Assembly: GCA_049300095.1 (NCBI GenBank)
Contig: JBAQYM010000037.1
Location: forward strand, 1 to 6,650
Reading direction: 5' to 3'
Length of the DNA stretch: 6,650 nt
Source of the DNA: SbD1 sp049300095
Lineage (GTDB): Bacteria; Desulfobacterota; Syntrophobacteria; Syntrophobacterales; Syntrophobacteraceae
Both the position numbers and the translations under genes were made by a program. The notes beneath the pieces were generated by a model. That model searched no databases. It was not told the DNA's origin and saw only the letters and a list, made by a program, of their open reading frames with translations. Position 1 is the first letter of the stretch; every line of letters begins with the position of its first letter. Below are positions 1 through 6,185 of the stretch, piece by piece.

Positions 1-268
1 GGCAGTAAGTTTCTGAATCAACACATAATTTGGAGCATAAATGCCTAAATTTTGTGGGAACTGTCCTCTTGACTGAAGATGCTTATTTAAGCGCTTATAG
101 GGTTGATCCCCGCCCGGACTGCCGGAATGGGAAAGGCCCACCGTCTCGAACGTATTTGAATTGAATCCGCACACGGGAAAGGGACCCGTGGTTTGGGCAA
201 CAGCCCGTGAAAGCCTGCCCCGCGTAGACTCCACCTTGAATGCACAGCATGGGTCTTGTGTTGACCTC
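1..268. other. Left-edge region without a recognisable gene
   Basis: No supportable gene lies in this stretch, which is downstream of the minus-strand methyltransferase. Open frames crossing it have compositions typical of shadow frames and no family motifs. There is a short palindrome TAAGCGCTTA at 88-97. A 6-bp hairpin (CACGGG/CCCGTG, 172-190) lies about 80 bases past the methyltransferase stop. It is not followed by a T-run on the minus strand, so it is not a convincing intrinsic terminator. No tRNA, rRNA or known RNA element was recognised. Confidence 0.6.
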
Positions 269-1516
269 TCACGGCGGGATTTTTCCAAGGGCCGCGTAAA
301 TGGGAATTCCGCCGTGCCTGATGCCCCAAAGGCGCATGAGCGGCATCTTCATCGCTCCCGCCTCACCCCGCGATGCGCAGAGGACCGCGTATCTCCACCC
401 CCCGAACGCCCGGCGCAATTGATCGCCTATTTTTTCGTAGAGGCTGCGGCCACCCCCTTCCAGGCGCTTTCCGTAGGGGGGATTCAGCACCAGCAGGCCG
501 TTTTTCACTTTTTCCCGCCGGGGATCGAACTCAAAAAAATCGGCGCACCTCAACTCGATGTCCCCTTCCACCCCGGCCCGCTTTGCGTTATCTCCCGAGA
601 TGCGAATTGACTCGGAATCCATGTCCACTCCGAAAATGGGCGCGGGCGCCTTCGCCCGCGAGGCGGCCCTGGCGCTTTGGCAAAGATAGTCCCAGGTCTG
701 TTTCTGGAAAGAGGGCCACTTTTGAAAAAGAAACTCCCGGCCCAGGCCCGGCGGGAGGCGGCGGGCGATCAGGGCGGCCTCGATCGGGAAAGTCCCCGAG
801 CCGCACATGCCGTCCACCAGGGGCGTGTCGCCGTTCCATTCGGATTTCATCAAGATGGCGGCGGCAAGGGTCTCGCGAAGGGGCGCTCCCGTGTGCTCGG
901 TCCTGTAGCCCCTCTCGTGCAGGTGGTTGCCGGACATGTCGATGCTGATCCGGCAGTGATTTTTAACGAGGTGTACAAGTATTCTCTGCTTCGGTGCGGG
1001 TTCGCCAGACTGTTCGGAGGCTTTTCCGGCCGGTTCACCACGAAACGCCCTCAACTCAGAGGCCGCCGCAGGACCCTGACGAATCGCTTTCTCGATTCCG
1101 TCACGAACCAGCTCGACAACTTTTCCTTCGTGGCTGATCCGCGAGTATTCGACGTGGGCATCGATTTCAAGCGGGACATCCGGGCTTAGCCACAGCTCCC
1201 AGTCGACTTCGGAAACCTTGTAGAACAGCTCCTCGGCGATCCCCGCCCTGAAGGAAGGGAGGCGGCAAAAGACCCTGCTTGCCGTTCTCAGCCGGAGATT
1301 GCATAGGTAGGCGTCCTTGAGCCTGCCGTTAAATTCCGCTCCCGCCTCTCCGGGTTCGGCCCCCGTAATTCCCAGGGCGCTCAGCTCCCGAAGACAAACC
1401 GGTGCGAGTTCCCGTGGGACCACCACCCCGAAGCCGTGCCGCGGCCCGACAACCCGCGTCCTGATCCTGCGGGCGAAAGCTTTTCCCGCCTCCCCGCTAA
1501 TATCGTACTTGTTCAT
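269..1516 (-). CDS. THUMP domain class I SAM-dependent RNA methyltransferase (RlmL/YpsC-like)
   Basis: This 415-residue cytoplasmic protein most likely methylates a guanine N2 in 23S rRNA, using S-adenosylmethionine. What is seen: an N-terminal region and THUMP-type RNA-binding domain (about residues 25-195), ending in the family signature around HERGYRTEHTGAPLRET (200-216). A Rossmann methyltransferase domain follows. Its motif I is DGMCGSGTFP (235-244), an acidic strand end is FGVDMD (295-300), then CADFFEF (324-330), and the catalytic motif IV is NPPYGKRL (345-352). The NPPY motif is known from exocyclic-amine methyltransferases. The length fits stand-alone members, unlike the roughly 700-residue fused RlmL of E. 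coli, so no symbol is assigned. Residues about 147-177 are an Ala/Gly/Glu/Pro-rich linker that looks like an insertion within the THUMP region. The ATG at 1516 was chosen as the first ATG and no better start was seen, but it lacks a clear Shine-Dalgarno. The 1561-1719 repeat begins only 44 bases upstream. The exact rRNA position modified is inference. Confidence 0.93.
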   Translation of the reverse strand: MNKYDISGEAGKAFARRIRTRVVGPRHGFGVVVPRELAPVCLRELSALGITGAEPGEAGAEFNGRLKDAYLCNLRLRTASRVFCRLPSFRAGIAEELFYKVSEVDWELWLSPDVPLEIDAHVEYSRISHEGKVVELVRDGIEKAIRQGPAAASELRAFRGEPAGKASEQSGEPAPKQRILVHLVKNHCRISIDMSGNHLHERGYRTEHTGAPLRETLAAAILMKSEWNGDTPLVDGMCGSGTFPIEAALIARRLPPGLGREFLFQKWPSFQKQTWDYLCQSARAASRAKAPAPIFGVDMDSESIRISGDNAKRAGVEGDIELRCADFFEFDPRREKVKNGLLVLNPPYGKRLEGGGRSLYEKIGDQLRRAFGGWRYAVLCASRGEAGAMKMPLMRLWGIRHGGIPIYAALGKIPP

Positions 1517-1560
1517 GGTGTGGCGTTTCCCAAGTTTCTCGATATTTCAAGCGCTGCACA

Positions 1561-1719
1561 CGTCATTCCGGCGGAAGCCGGAATCCAGCGGGGCCGCCCA
1601 GTCCTCGGACAGGGTTCGAACGAGCATGGAACTTCATTGACCCAATGAAGTTCCATGAGAGGGCGTTTGTGCTTAAGTTGCTAACAATACACTGTATTCC
1701 GGCTTTCGCCGGAATGACG
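1561..1719. repeat. Composite inverted-repeat element (REPIN/MITE-like) with 28-base ends
   Basis: The ends are two inverted copies of a 28-base repeat, at 1561-1588 and 1692-1719, matching at 26 of 28 positions. Each copy is itself a hairpin: ATTCCGGC, a 4-base loop, GCCGGAAT (1565-1584 and 1696-1715). The outer edges read CGTCATT and AATGACG. The 103 bases between them include a perfect hairpin at 1625-1657 and no gene. Similar ATTCC-N-GGAAT palindromes are common dispersed repeats in bacteria, and paired inverted copies are typical of REPINs mobilised by REP-associated (RAYT) transposases; no such gene is present here. The element lies between divergent genes, 44 bases from the methyltransferase start. 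Mobility is inferred; the inverted repeat itself is seen directly. Confidence 0.85.
1625..1657. repeat. Perfect 15-bp stem, 3-base loop hairpin inside the composite repeat
   Basis: CATGGAACTTCATTG (1625-1639) is followed by the loop ACC and then its exact reverse complement (1643-1657). There is no T-run on either side, so it does not look like an intrinsic terminator. It differs in sequence from the flanking ATTCCGGC hairpins and sits near the centre of the composite element. Its role is unknown: it may be a structural core of the mobile unit or a protein binding site. Confidence 0.85.
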
Positions 1720-1850
1720 GTTTTGACGCATTGCTTGCAGTCAAGTCCAAGGAATTTGTGTAACGTAACAATAGTTATCCATCCGACCCGGCCTCATTTT
1801 TCATTCTCATTCAATCATATTCAAAATCGAAATCATACCGATTTACTAAC

Positions 1851-1879
1851 TTGACTGGGCCAAATCTGTCCTGTAATGT
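1851..1879 (+). promoter_or_regulatory. Candidate sigma70-type promoter for the deacetylase-like/radical SAM pair
   Basis: TTGACT (1851-1856) matches the -35 consensus at 5 of 6 positions. A -10 could be TGTAAT at 1872-1877 (5 of 6, but only a 15-base spacer) or TAATGT at 1874-1879 (weaker, 17-base spacer). It lies in an AT-rich stretch (about 1740-1860) that stands out from the GC-rich surroundings, about 100 bases upstream of the start codon. The implied leader contains a small hairpin, CGTTTC/GAAACG (1880-1896). This is a consensus match only. Confidence 0.35.
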
Positions 1880-1970
1880 CGTTTCGGGCTGAAACGAAAG
1901 TGCTTTCCCTTCTCCATTTTCCTGATCTCATCTTAAAGACCTTAATCATCCTTTTACCAGGACGGACCTG

Positions 1971-1976
1971 AAGGAG
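1971..1976 (+). promoter_or_regulatory. Ribosome binding site fixing the start at 1983
   Basis: AAGGAG lies 6 bases before the ATG at 1983. This is near-ideal spacing and supports that start over later in-frame ATGs. Confidence 0.8.
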
Positions 1977-1982
1977 TACCCG

Positions 1983-2855
1983 ATGGGGGCGGCCTCCGGT
2001 TTGCGTGTCGAGGACTGTGGCCTGACTGCTTCCTACGTGCCACGACAATATTCCCCACTTTGGAAAACTGCCCCGCCGGACTGGCGCGACCAGCTCGACC
2101 GCGTTGCGGAAAGCATCTCGGGCGCAGGCATGCCTTCGCTTTTCTTTCGGGCCGACGGCGTCGGGGCCGCGGGTCAGGCCTTCGAGGCATTGTGCAGGGT
2201 TTTTCGATATCACCAGGTCCCGCTTGCGATGGCGGTCGTACCCGCATGGCTGAGCCAGGCCCGGCAGGAACGCCTGTTCGGGTCGGCGCCCATTGACGAG
2301 CACCTCTGGGGATGGCACCAGAACGGATGGCGCCACGTTAACCGGCAAAAATCCGGCAAGGCCGAATTCGGAGAAGACCGTCTCATGGACAGTCAGCACG
2401 CCGATATTCTTCAAGGCCTCCAGAAAATGGAAGCGATCTTCGGACCGCACTTCGTCCCGGTTTTTACCCCGCCTTGGGACCGGTTTTCGCCGGTGACCCC
2501 GAAAGTGCTGCGAAACCTCGGCTTCAAAGGGATTTCAACGACCCGCCCGCTTCCACCCGGGGTAAAGCTTCCCTGGGGTTTCTTCAACTTCGGCGTCGAT
2601 CTCGACCTGCATGCCCGGACCGCCAGGGACCCGGCACTCGATTTTGCGGGATTGCTCTCCGAGCTGCGCGGCCTCCCCGGAGCCGGCGAATCGGCCGGGA
2701 TAGTGATCCGTCACCAGCGCATGACACCGTTTGCCTTCGAATTTCTCGATCATTTGCTTTATAATCTCAAACACGTGCTCAAGGCGCGATTCTTTAATTT
2801 CAGGGAGATTTTGAACGCATCCGATGAAAAAGAGGCCGGCGCTCGTCTACGCTGA
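1983..2855 (+). CDS. Polysaccharide deacetylase-like (NodB/CE4-type fold) protein, possibly catalytically degenerate
   Basis: The product has 290 residues, with no signal peptide or membrane segment, so it is probably cytoplasmic. What is seen: FFRADGVG (54-61) ahead of a helix and strand (to VPLAMAVVPAWL, 79-90), then WGWHQNGWRHVN (109-120) and KAEFG (126-130). Next come FTPPWDRF (161-168) and a late IRHQRM segment (242-247). This order of motifs matches a family of NodB-like proteins annotated as polysaccharide deacetylases. From memory of that family, motif 1 usually reads RADD and motif 2 HQHGW.H. Here the second Asp is Gly59 and the middle His is Asn114, while Asp58, His112, His118 and His244 remain. 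Two expected metal ligands may therefore be missing. The start has a good ribosome binding site. The 3' end overlaps the radical SAM gene by 32 bases, suggesting a shared function. The fold is fairly secure; the substrate and activity are unknown. Confidence 0.85.
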   Translation: MGAASGLRVEDCGLTASYVPRQYSPLWKTAPPDWRDQLDRVAESISGAGMPSLFFRADGVGAAGQAFEALCRVFRYHQVPLAMAVVPAWLSQARQERLFGSAPIDEHLWGWHQNGWRHVNRQKSGKAEFGEDRLMDSQHADILQGLQKMEAIFGPHFVPVFTPPWDRFSPVTPKVLRNLGFKGISTTRPLPPGVKLPWGFFNFGVDLDLHARTARDPALDFAGLLSELRGLPGAGESAGIVIRHQRMTPFAFEFLDHLLYNLKHVLKARFFNFREILNASDEKEAGARLR

Positions 2856-4113
2856 CGCTGATGGAAATATTTTCGACTGGCCCGCCCTGGAATCGGCGGG
2901 ATCGAGCGGAAGCGCATACAGGCGGCCCCGCCCCGATGAGTTTATTCCCCTCCCCGAGGGGAGCGAACTGTTTCTTCTCCCCGAACGGTTGCCGGTTGGA
3001 TTCAATCCCAAAAAGAAAGACTTCGAGGCACTCTCCTCGGACCCCTTCGATCACGCCAAGCCCGTGCGCGCTGTGGCCGCATTTATCGCGCCCGCGCACA
3101 CGCAGCTCTATTCGACCGCCTACAAAACCCTTCCCGGCGCGCCCATTCTGCCCCTTTTCGCCTACACCGCCCTGGGCTGGCTCGACGGCGGGTTCGTGGT
3201 CCCGGCAATAAGAATCGATCCCGACCGGCGCCAGGACTTTCGCAACTTCGACCCGAAGCGCATCGAGCGCAACGCGCGCAGGCGCATGGAGAGGGAAAAA
3301 GAAAACCGGCTGGTCCTGCATCTCGGCAAATGCGCCCTCACCTACGGGTGTCCCGCCGCGAGAAACCTTTTCATGGACCGCTGGGAGGCCCCGCTTCCGA
3401 CCTCGCCGGTCTGCAATGCCCGATGCATCGGCTGCATCAGCCTCCAGAAGCGAAAGGACCTCTCCGCGACGCAGGACCGCATCACTTTCGTCCCAACTCC
3501 CGAAGAGGTGTGCGGGGTCGCCGTCCCGCACCTCGAAGCGGCCCCGCGCGCGGTGGTGAGCTTCGGGCAGGGCTGTGAAGGGGAACCCCTGCTCCAGGCC
3601 GCAACGCTCGAAGCCTCGATTTCCATGATGAGGAAGGCGACCGCGCGCGGGACCATCAACCTCAACACCAACGGAAGCTTTCCGGGTGAGGTCGAAAAGC
3701 TCTGCCGCGCTGGGCTCGACAGCATCCGCGTGAGCATGAACAGCGCCCGGCCCGAGTTTTACCACAAATACTTCCGCCCGCGCGGATACACGTTCGATGA
3801 TGCCCGGCGCTCGATTCTGGCCGTTAAGGCAAACGGCGGATTCGCCTCGATAAACTATTTCGTTCTCCCCGGCTTCACCGATCAGCAGACCGAGTGGGAA
3901 GCGCTAAAGCGGCTTGTTTCCGAGACCCGCCTCGATCTCATCCAGATGCGCAACCTGAACATCGACCCCGAGTGGTACATGGCCTCGATGGGGACCGACC
4001 CGAAGGAGAAGACAATCGGGGTCCGCGAACTTATTTCCCGCCTCAAAAACGAGTTCCCCGCCTTGCGGCTCGGCTATTTCAACCCCCCGCTCGATTCTCC
4101 GGACGTCCAATAA
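2824..4113 (+). CDS. Radical SAM protein of unknown substrate
   Basis: This 429-residue protein probably binds a [4Fe-4S] cluster and cleaves S-adenosylmethionine to a 5'-deoxyadenosyl radical. The diagnostic cluster motif is CNARCIGC (Cys197, Cys201, Cys204; CX3CX2C). It is followed by FGQGCEGEPLL (248-258), in the position of the SAM-contacting GGE-like motif, and by barrel strands such as INLNTNGSFP (278-287) and IRVSMNSARPEF (301-312). The N-terminal 190 residues are an extra domain not typical of the core fold. Cys170 and Cys176 lie just before the core in CALTYGC and could serve as extra metal ligands. There is no C-terminal SPASM-like cysteine cluster: the last cysteine is Cys294. An in-frame TGA at 2812-2814 makes the ATG at 2824 the first possible ATG. 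The only Shine-Dalgarno-like stretch (AGGGAG, 2802-2807) is 16 bases away, so translation probably depends on coupling with the upstream gene. The class assignment is firm; the reaction is unknown. Confidence 0.93.
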   Translation: MKKRPALVYADADGNIFDWPALESAGSSGSAYRRPRPDEFIPLPEGSELFLLPERLPVGFNPKKKDFEALSSDPFDHAKPVRAVAAFIAPAHTQLYSTAYKTLPGAPILPLFAYTALGWLDGGFVVPAIRIDPDRRQDFRNFDPKRIERNARRRMEREKENRLVLHLGKCALTYGCPAARNLFMDRWEAPLPTSPVCNARCIGCISLQKRKDLSATQDRITFVPTPEEVCGVAVPHLEAAPRAVVSFGQGCEGEPLLQAATLEASISMMRKATARGTINLNTNGSFPGEVEKLCRAGLDSIRVSMNSARPEFYHKYFRPRGYTFDDARRSILAVKANGGFASINYFVLPGFTDQQTEWEALKRLVSETRLDLIQMRNLNIDPEWYMASMGTDPKEKTIGVRELISRLKNEFPALRLGYFNPPLDSPDVQ

Positions 4114-4190
4114 TCCCCTCCCCCCTTATTCACCGCCTGTTCGCGCTTGCGTTGATGCCGGGCTATGCTTAACATCCAGACTGCTTCAGT

Positions 4191-4220
4191 TTGTTCACTT
4201 CCGGCGATTCGAAGGATAAT
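4191..4220 (+). promoter_or_regulatory. Candidate promoter for the superoxide dismutase gene
   Basis: GATAAT (4215-4220) matches the -10 consensus at 5 of 6 positions, with a weak -35, TTGTTC (4191-4196), and an 18-base spacer. It lies in the 137-base gap after the radical SAM gene. No terminator is visible between the two genes, so read-through from upstream is also possible. No Fur- or OxyR-like operator was recognised. Confidence 0.35.
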
Positions 4221-4238
4221 CTTTTAAATACTCTTTAC

Positions 4239-4244
4239 AGGAGG
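4239..4244 (+). promoter_or_regulatory. Strong ribosome binding site deciding the superoxide dismutase start
   Basis: AGGAGG lies 6 bases before the ATG at 4251. It excludes a longer reading from the in-frame TTG at 4191, which would add 20 residues with no counterpart in the family. Confidence 0.9.
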
Positions 4245-4250
4245 ACACGA

Positions 4251-4844
4251 ATGGCTCTTACCTTGCCCGATCTGCCTTTTCCCAAGGATGCGCTCGAACC
4301 TTACATCAGCGCCAGGACATTTGAATTTCACTACGGCAAGCACCATAAGGCCTACGTGGATAACGGCAACAAGCTCCTGGCGGGCACCGAATTCGAGAAC
4401 CAGGACCCCGAAGCCATAATCAAGAAGGTCGTTGGTGACGCTTCGAAGGCCGGCATTTTTAACAACGTGGCGCAGGTCCTCAACCATTCTTTTTTCTGGA
4501 AGTGCATGAAGCCCAAGGGTGGCGGCGCTCCGACGGGCAAGGTTGCGCAGATGATCCAGGCCGATTTCGGAAGTTTTGAAAAATTCGCGGAAGAATTCAA
4601 GAACGCGGGCGTGACCCAGTTCGGAAGCGGCTGGGCATGGCTGGTGCAAAAGGGCGGCAAACTCGAACTGATGAAAACGGCAAACGCCGACACCCCCGTC
4701 GCCCACGGCATCAATCCGATTCTCGTGGTGGACGTCTGGGAGCACGCGTACTATCTCGATTACCAGAACCGGAGGCCCGATTTCATCCAGGCCTTCATCG
4801 ACAATCTCGTCAACTGGGATTTCGTGAACTCGTGCCTCAAGTAA
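4251..4844 (+). CDS. sodB: Superoxide dismutase, iron type
   Basis: The product converts superoxide to hydrogen peroxide and oxygen in the cytoplasm. At 197 residues it has the normal length of the Fe/Mn family. The expected metal ligands are all present: His27 (EFHYGKHH), His79 (NHSFFW), Asp161 and His165 (DVWEHAYY). The active-site Gln75 in NNVAQVLNH sits where iron enzymes carry it; manganese enzymes usually have Gly there and place the Gln later, near residue 146. This favours iron, although metal use cannot be proven from sequence. GSGWAWLV (125-132) is the usual core motif. There is no signal peptide. The start is set by the AGGAGG site. The gene is followed by a strong terminator, so it is likely a single-gene unit or the last gene of the plus-strand run. 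In a probable anaerobe it would protect iron-sulfur enzymes, such as the radical SAM neighbour, during oxygen exposure; this is inference. Confidence 0.97.
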   Translation: MALTLPDLPFPKDALEPYISARTFEFHYGKHHKAYVDNGNKLLAGTEFENQDPEAIIKKVVGDASKAGIFNNVAQVLNHSFFWKCMKPKGGGAPTGKVAQMIQADFGSFEKFAEEFKNAGVTQFGSGWAWLVQKGGKLELMKTANADTPVAHGINPILVVDVWEHAYYLDYQNRRPDFIQAFIDNLVNWDFVNSCLK

Positions 4845-4870
4845 AGGGCGAGGTTTCAGCCTGAAAACAC

Positions 4871-4901
4871 AAAAGGCGGGGGCCATTCCCGCCTTTTTTT
4901 T
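4871..4901. terminator. Rho-independent terminator, bidirectional
   Basis: AAAAGGCGGG (4871-4880) and CCCGCCTTTT (4888-4897) form a 10-bp stem with a 7-base loop, continued by T to 4901 on the plus strand. It begins 26 bases after the superoxide dismutase stop. Read on the minus strand, the same stem is followed by TTTTGTGTTTTC, so it can also stop transcription arriving from the genes at 5123-6185. Confidence 0.92.
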
Positions 4902-4924
4902 CATTTCCAGATCGGCGATTATCG

Positions 4925-4944
4925 TCCCCGGACTCGGGGATTTT
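4925..4944 (+). terminator. Weak secondary terminator-like hairpin
   Basis: TCCCCG (4925-4930), loop GACT, CGGGGA (4935-4940), then TTTT. The 6-bp stem and short T-run make it a possible back-up to the main terminator. A further 7-bp hairpin without a T-run lies at 4967-4984 (GCCGGGA/TCCCGGC). Confidence 0.3.
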
Positions 4945-5019
4945 GGTCTATTCACCCGGATGCAGGGCCGGGATGGGTCCCGGCGCCCTGAAAGCTCTCC
5001 CATTTCACTGCCGGCCGAC

Positions 5020-5113
5020 TGTGGGAGCGGCTTGTAGCCGCGATGTCTCTCCTTCGGCTCACCGGAGGCCAAGCAACAATTTCATGATATCGCGGCTGCA
5101 AGCCGATCCCACA
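5020..5113. repeat. REPIN-like inverted pair with 25-base arms
   Basis: The left arm at 5020-5044 and the right arm at 5089-5113 are inverted copies matching at 23 of 25 positions, separated by 44 bases. Each arm contains the smaller palindrome CGGCTTG.AGCCG. The layout and the TGTGGGAGCGG start resemble REP sequences of many Gram-negative bacteria. It lies in the convergent spacer and ends 9 bases before the stop codon of the minus-strand gene. A folded transcript from either side could be stabilised or terminated here. The sequence differs from the 1561-1719 repeat. Confidence 0.85.
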
Positions 5114-5122
5114 TCAGCCGTG

Positions 5123-5851
5123 CTAACTCGGGTAGACGTTTCCCGTCTCGAGGATGCACCACCCGTTGCGGGTTTTACCGAGGAGCAGGTTTACCTGCCA
5201 GCCCTTCCGGCAATGATCGGTAATTTCCTTCGGGACCCGCACCTCGACTATGCCCGTGGTGGCCACCCCGGACAGGATCAAAATCCCGGGATGGACCTGG
5301 TCGATAACGAAATAATCGTCCAGCTCCGAGGTCCAGTACCTCGGGGCATGGCTCTGGGCATATTCATAGAGGAGCCGCGCAAGCCGCTCCGCCGCGGGCA
5401 GCTCACGCGCCGCCTCGGCCGCCAGCCTGATCCCGCGCTCCGCCGTTTCCTTCCCGATGAATTCCTTTTCTTCGAGCCATTTAACCAGTTTTTTCGTGAC
5501 TATCCCGGCGGCCTGAAGCAGCGCCTCCGAAGCCATTACTTTGCGGATCATGAAATAATTCAAGAAGTTGGCCAGGGAATTCAGAATCTTTTCCGGACCG
5601 AATATGACGCAAAATTCGAGATTTTTTTGAAAATAGAGCTTTTCGTACAGCGCAACCTCGGAGGAGTTGTCGAGTTCGTGGTAGCCGTGCCCGTTCAGGC
5701 AGTGCCGCAGGAGGTCGATCACCTCTTCGTACCTGTTGAAGGTCCGGGTCTTGAGCCGCTTCTGCTGGTCCTTGAGAAACAGCGTAAGCACCTCTTCGAT
5801 ATTGGGCTGGGCCACCGTCGGAAAATGAAGTACCTTTTTGCTCACGTTCAT
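5123..5851 (-). CDS. Uncharacterised protein with recombinase-like (SAM-like) helical N-terminal region
   Basis: The protein has 242 residues from the ATG at 5851. Residues 18-55 (EEVLTLFLKDQQKRLKTRTF onward to LLRHCLNGHG) resemble the helical DNA-binding N-terminal domain of tyrosine recombinases. No catalytic domain follows: the length is too short and no R...HxxR...Y pattern is seen, so it is not an integrase. The middle (about 85-170) is mostly predicted helix, and the last 65 residues (from LDDYFVIDQV to the end) look beta-rich, like a small barrel. It has no signal peptide and few cysteines. It lies 25 bases after the zinc-ribbon gene, in a likely two-gene operon. Start choice: GGGAGG (5864-5869 on the minus strand) is 12 bases before this ATG but abuts an in-frame ATG at 5863, so 5851 is preferred and 5863 is possible. 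Longer readings would overlap the upstream gene. The function is unknown. Confidence 0.78.
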   Translation of the reverse strand: MNVSKKVLHFPTVAQPNIEEVLTLFLKDQQKRLKTRTFNRYEEVIDLLRHCLNGHGYHELDNSSEVALYEKLYFQKNLEFCVIFGPEKILNSLANFLNYFMIRKVMASEALLQAAGIVTKKLVKWLEEKEFIGKETAERGIRLAAEAARELPAAERLARLLYEYAQSHAPRYWTSELDDYFVIDQVHPGILILSGVATTGIVEVRVPKEITDHCRKGWQVNLLLGKTRNGWCILETGNVYPS

Positions 5852-5876
5852 CTCGTTTACCATCCTCCCGTGGCGA

Positions 5877-6185
5877 TCATAGCCGGGCGCCGCAACCGGG
5901 GCAATACCGGAAATCGGATGCGACGGGGCGCCCGCACTTCGCGCACTTGACCCGCTCCCCCCTGGGCACATCGAAAGGCTGTCCGGGTGGCGAGACGGCG
6001 CGACACCTCTCGCAAATCAGAACGGGCGCTCCTTTTTTGACCGGAAACAGGGGAAGGAAAAATAGACTGAGGTAATGGTCAATCCGTTTTAGCCTGGCCT
6101 GCGCAAGTCCACAGGCGGGACATATCCGTGGGATCTCATCCAGTGTAATTGTCTTGGGCTGGACCCCTCCAATCAGGAAGAACAT
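5877..6185 (-). CDS. Small protein with two zinc-ribbon modules
   Basis: The product has 102 residues. Four CXXC knuckles are present: CPAC (22-25), CERC (58-61), CAKC (81-84) and CPGC (95-98), enough for two zinc sites. The N-terminal part, with GVQPKT (7-12) and DHYLSLFFLPLFPVKKG (36-52) between the first two knuckles, resembles the zinc-ribbon family that carries a hydrophobic LFFxPLFP stretch. The C-terminal module (CAKCGRPV... to YCPGCGARL) is a typical rubredoxin-like/double zinc ribbon. The hydrophobic stretch is too short to be a confident membrane segment. GAGGGG lies 5 bases before the ATG. A -10-like TATATA with an upstream TGG lies on the minus strand at 6225-6233, without a well-spaced -35. 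It is the first gene of a probable operon with the gene ending at 5123. The molecular role is unknown; binding to a protein or nucleic acid is plausible. Confidence 0.85.
   Translation of the reverse strand: MFFLIGGVQPKTITLDEIPRICPACGLAQARLKRIDHYLSLFFLPLFPVKKGAPVLICERCRAVSPPGQPFDVPRGERVKCAKCGRPVASDFRYCPGCGARL

Noticed and set aside
172..190. Intrinsic terminator for the RNA methyltransferase
   Set aside because: A 6-bp hairpin with no following T-run on the minus strand, and about 80 bases from the stop codon.
161..948. Plus-strand open frames opposite the RNA methyltransferase
   Set aside because: Arg/Pro-rich shadow translations without motifs, antisense to a certain gene.
1833..2450. Minus-strand open frame (205 codons) over the start of the deacetylase-like gene
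   Set aside because: It is antisense to a gene with a good ribosome binding site and recognisable motifs, and shows no family features of its own.
2800..3765. Long minus-strand open frame (321 codons) opposite the radical SAM gene
   Set aside because: It is antisense to a gene with a clear CX3CX2C motif and has no recognisable motifs. Long shadow frames are expected in GC-rich DNA.
4191..4250. Extended superoxide dismutase start at TTG 4191
   Set aside because: AGGAGG with ideal spacing precedes the ATG at 4251, and the extra 20 residues do not match the family N-terminus.
4224..5072. Minus-strand open frame (282 codons) opposite the superoxide dismutase
   Set aside because: It covers a certain gene, its terminator and part of the REPIN on the opposite strand, and its protein has no family features.
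5123..5851. Tyrosine recombinase/integrase
   Set aside because: Only the N-terminal helical region is similar. No catalytic domain or Arg-His-Arg-Tyr pattern is present, and no attachment-site duplication was seen.
4943..5950. Plus-strand open frame (335 codons) opposite the 5123-5851 gene
   Set aside because: It starts in the repeat-rich spacer and runs through the REPIN. The minus-strand product looks like a normal protein, and its operon spacing to the zinc-ribbon gene is better.
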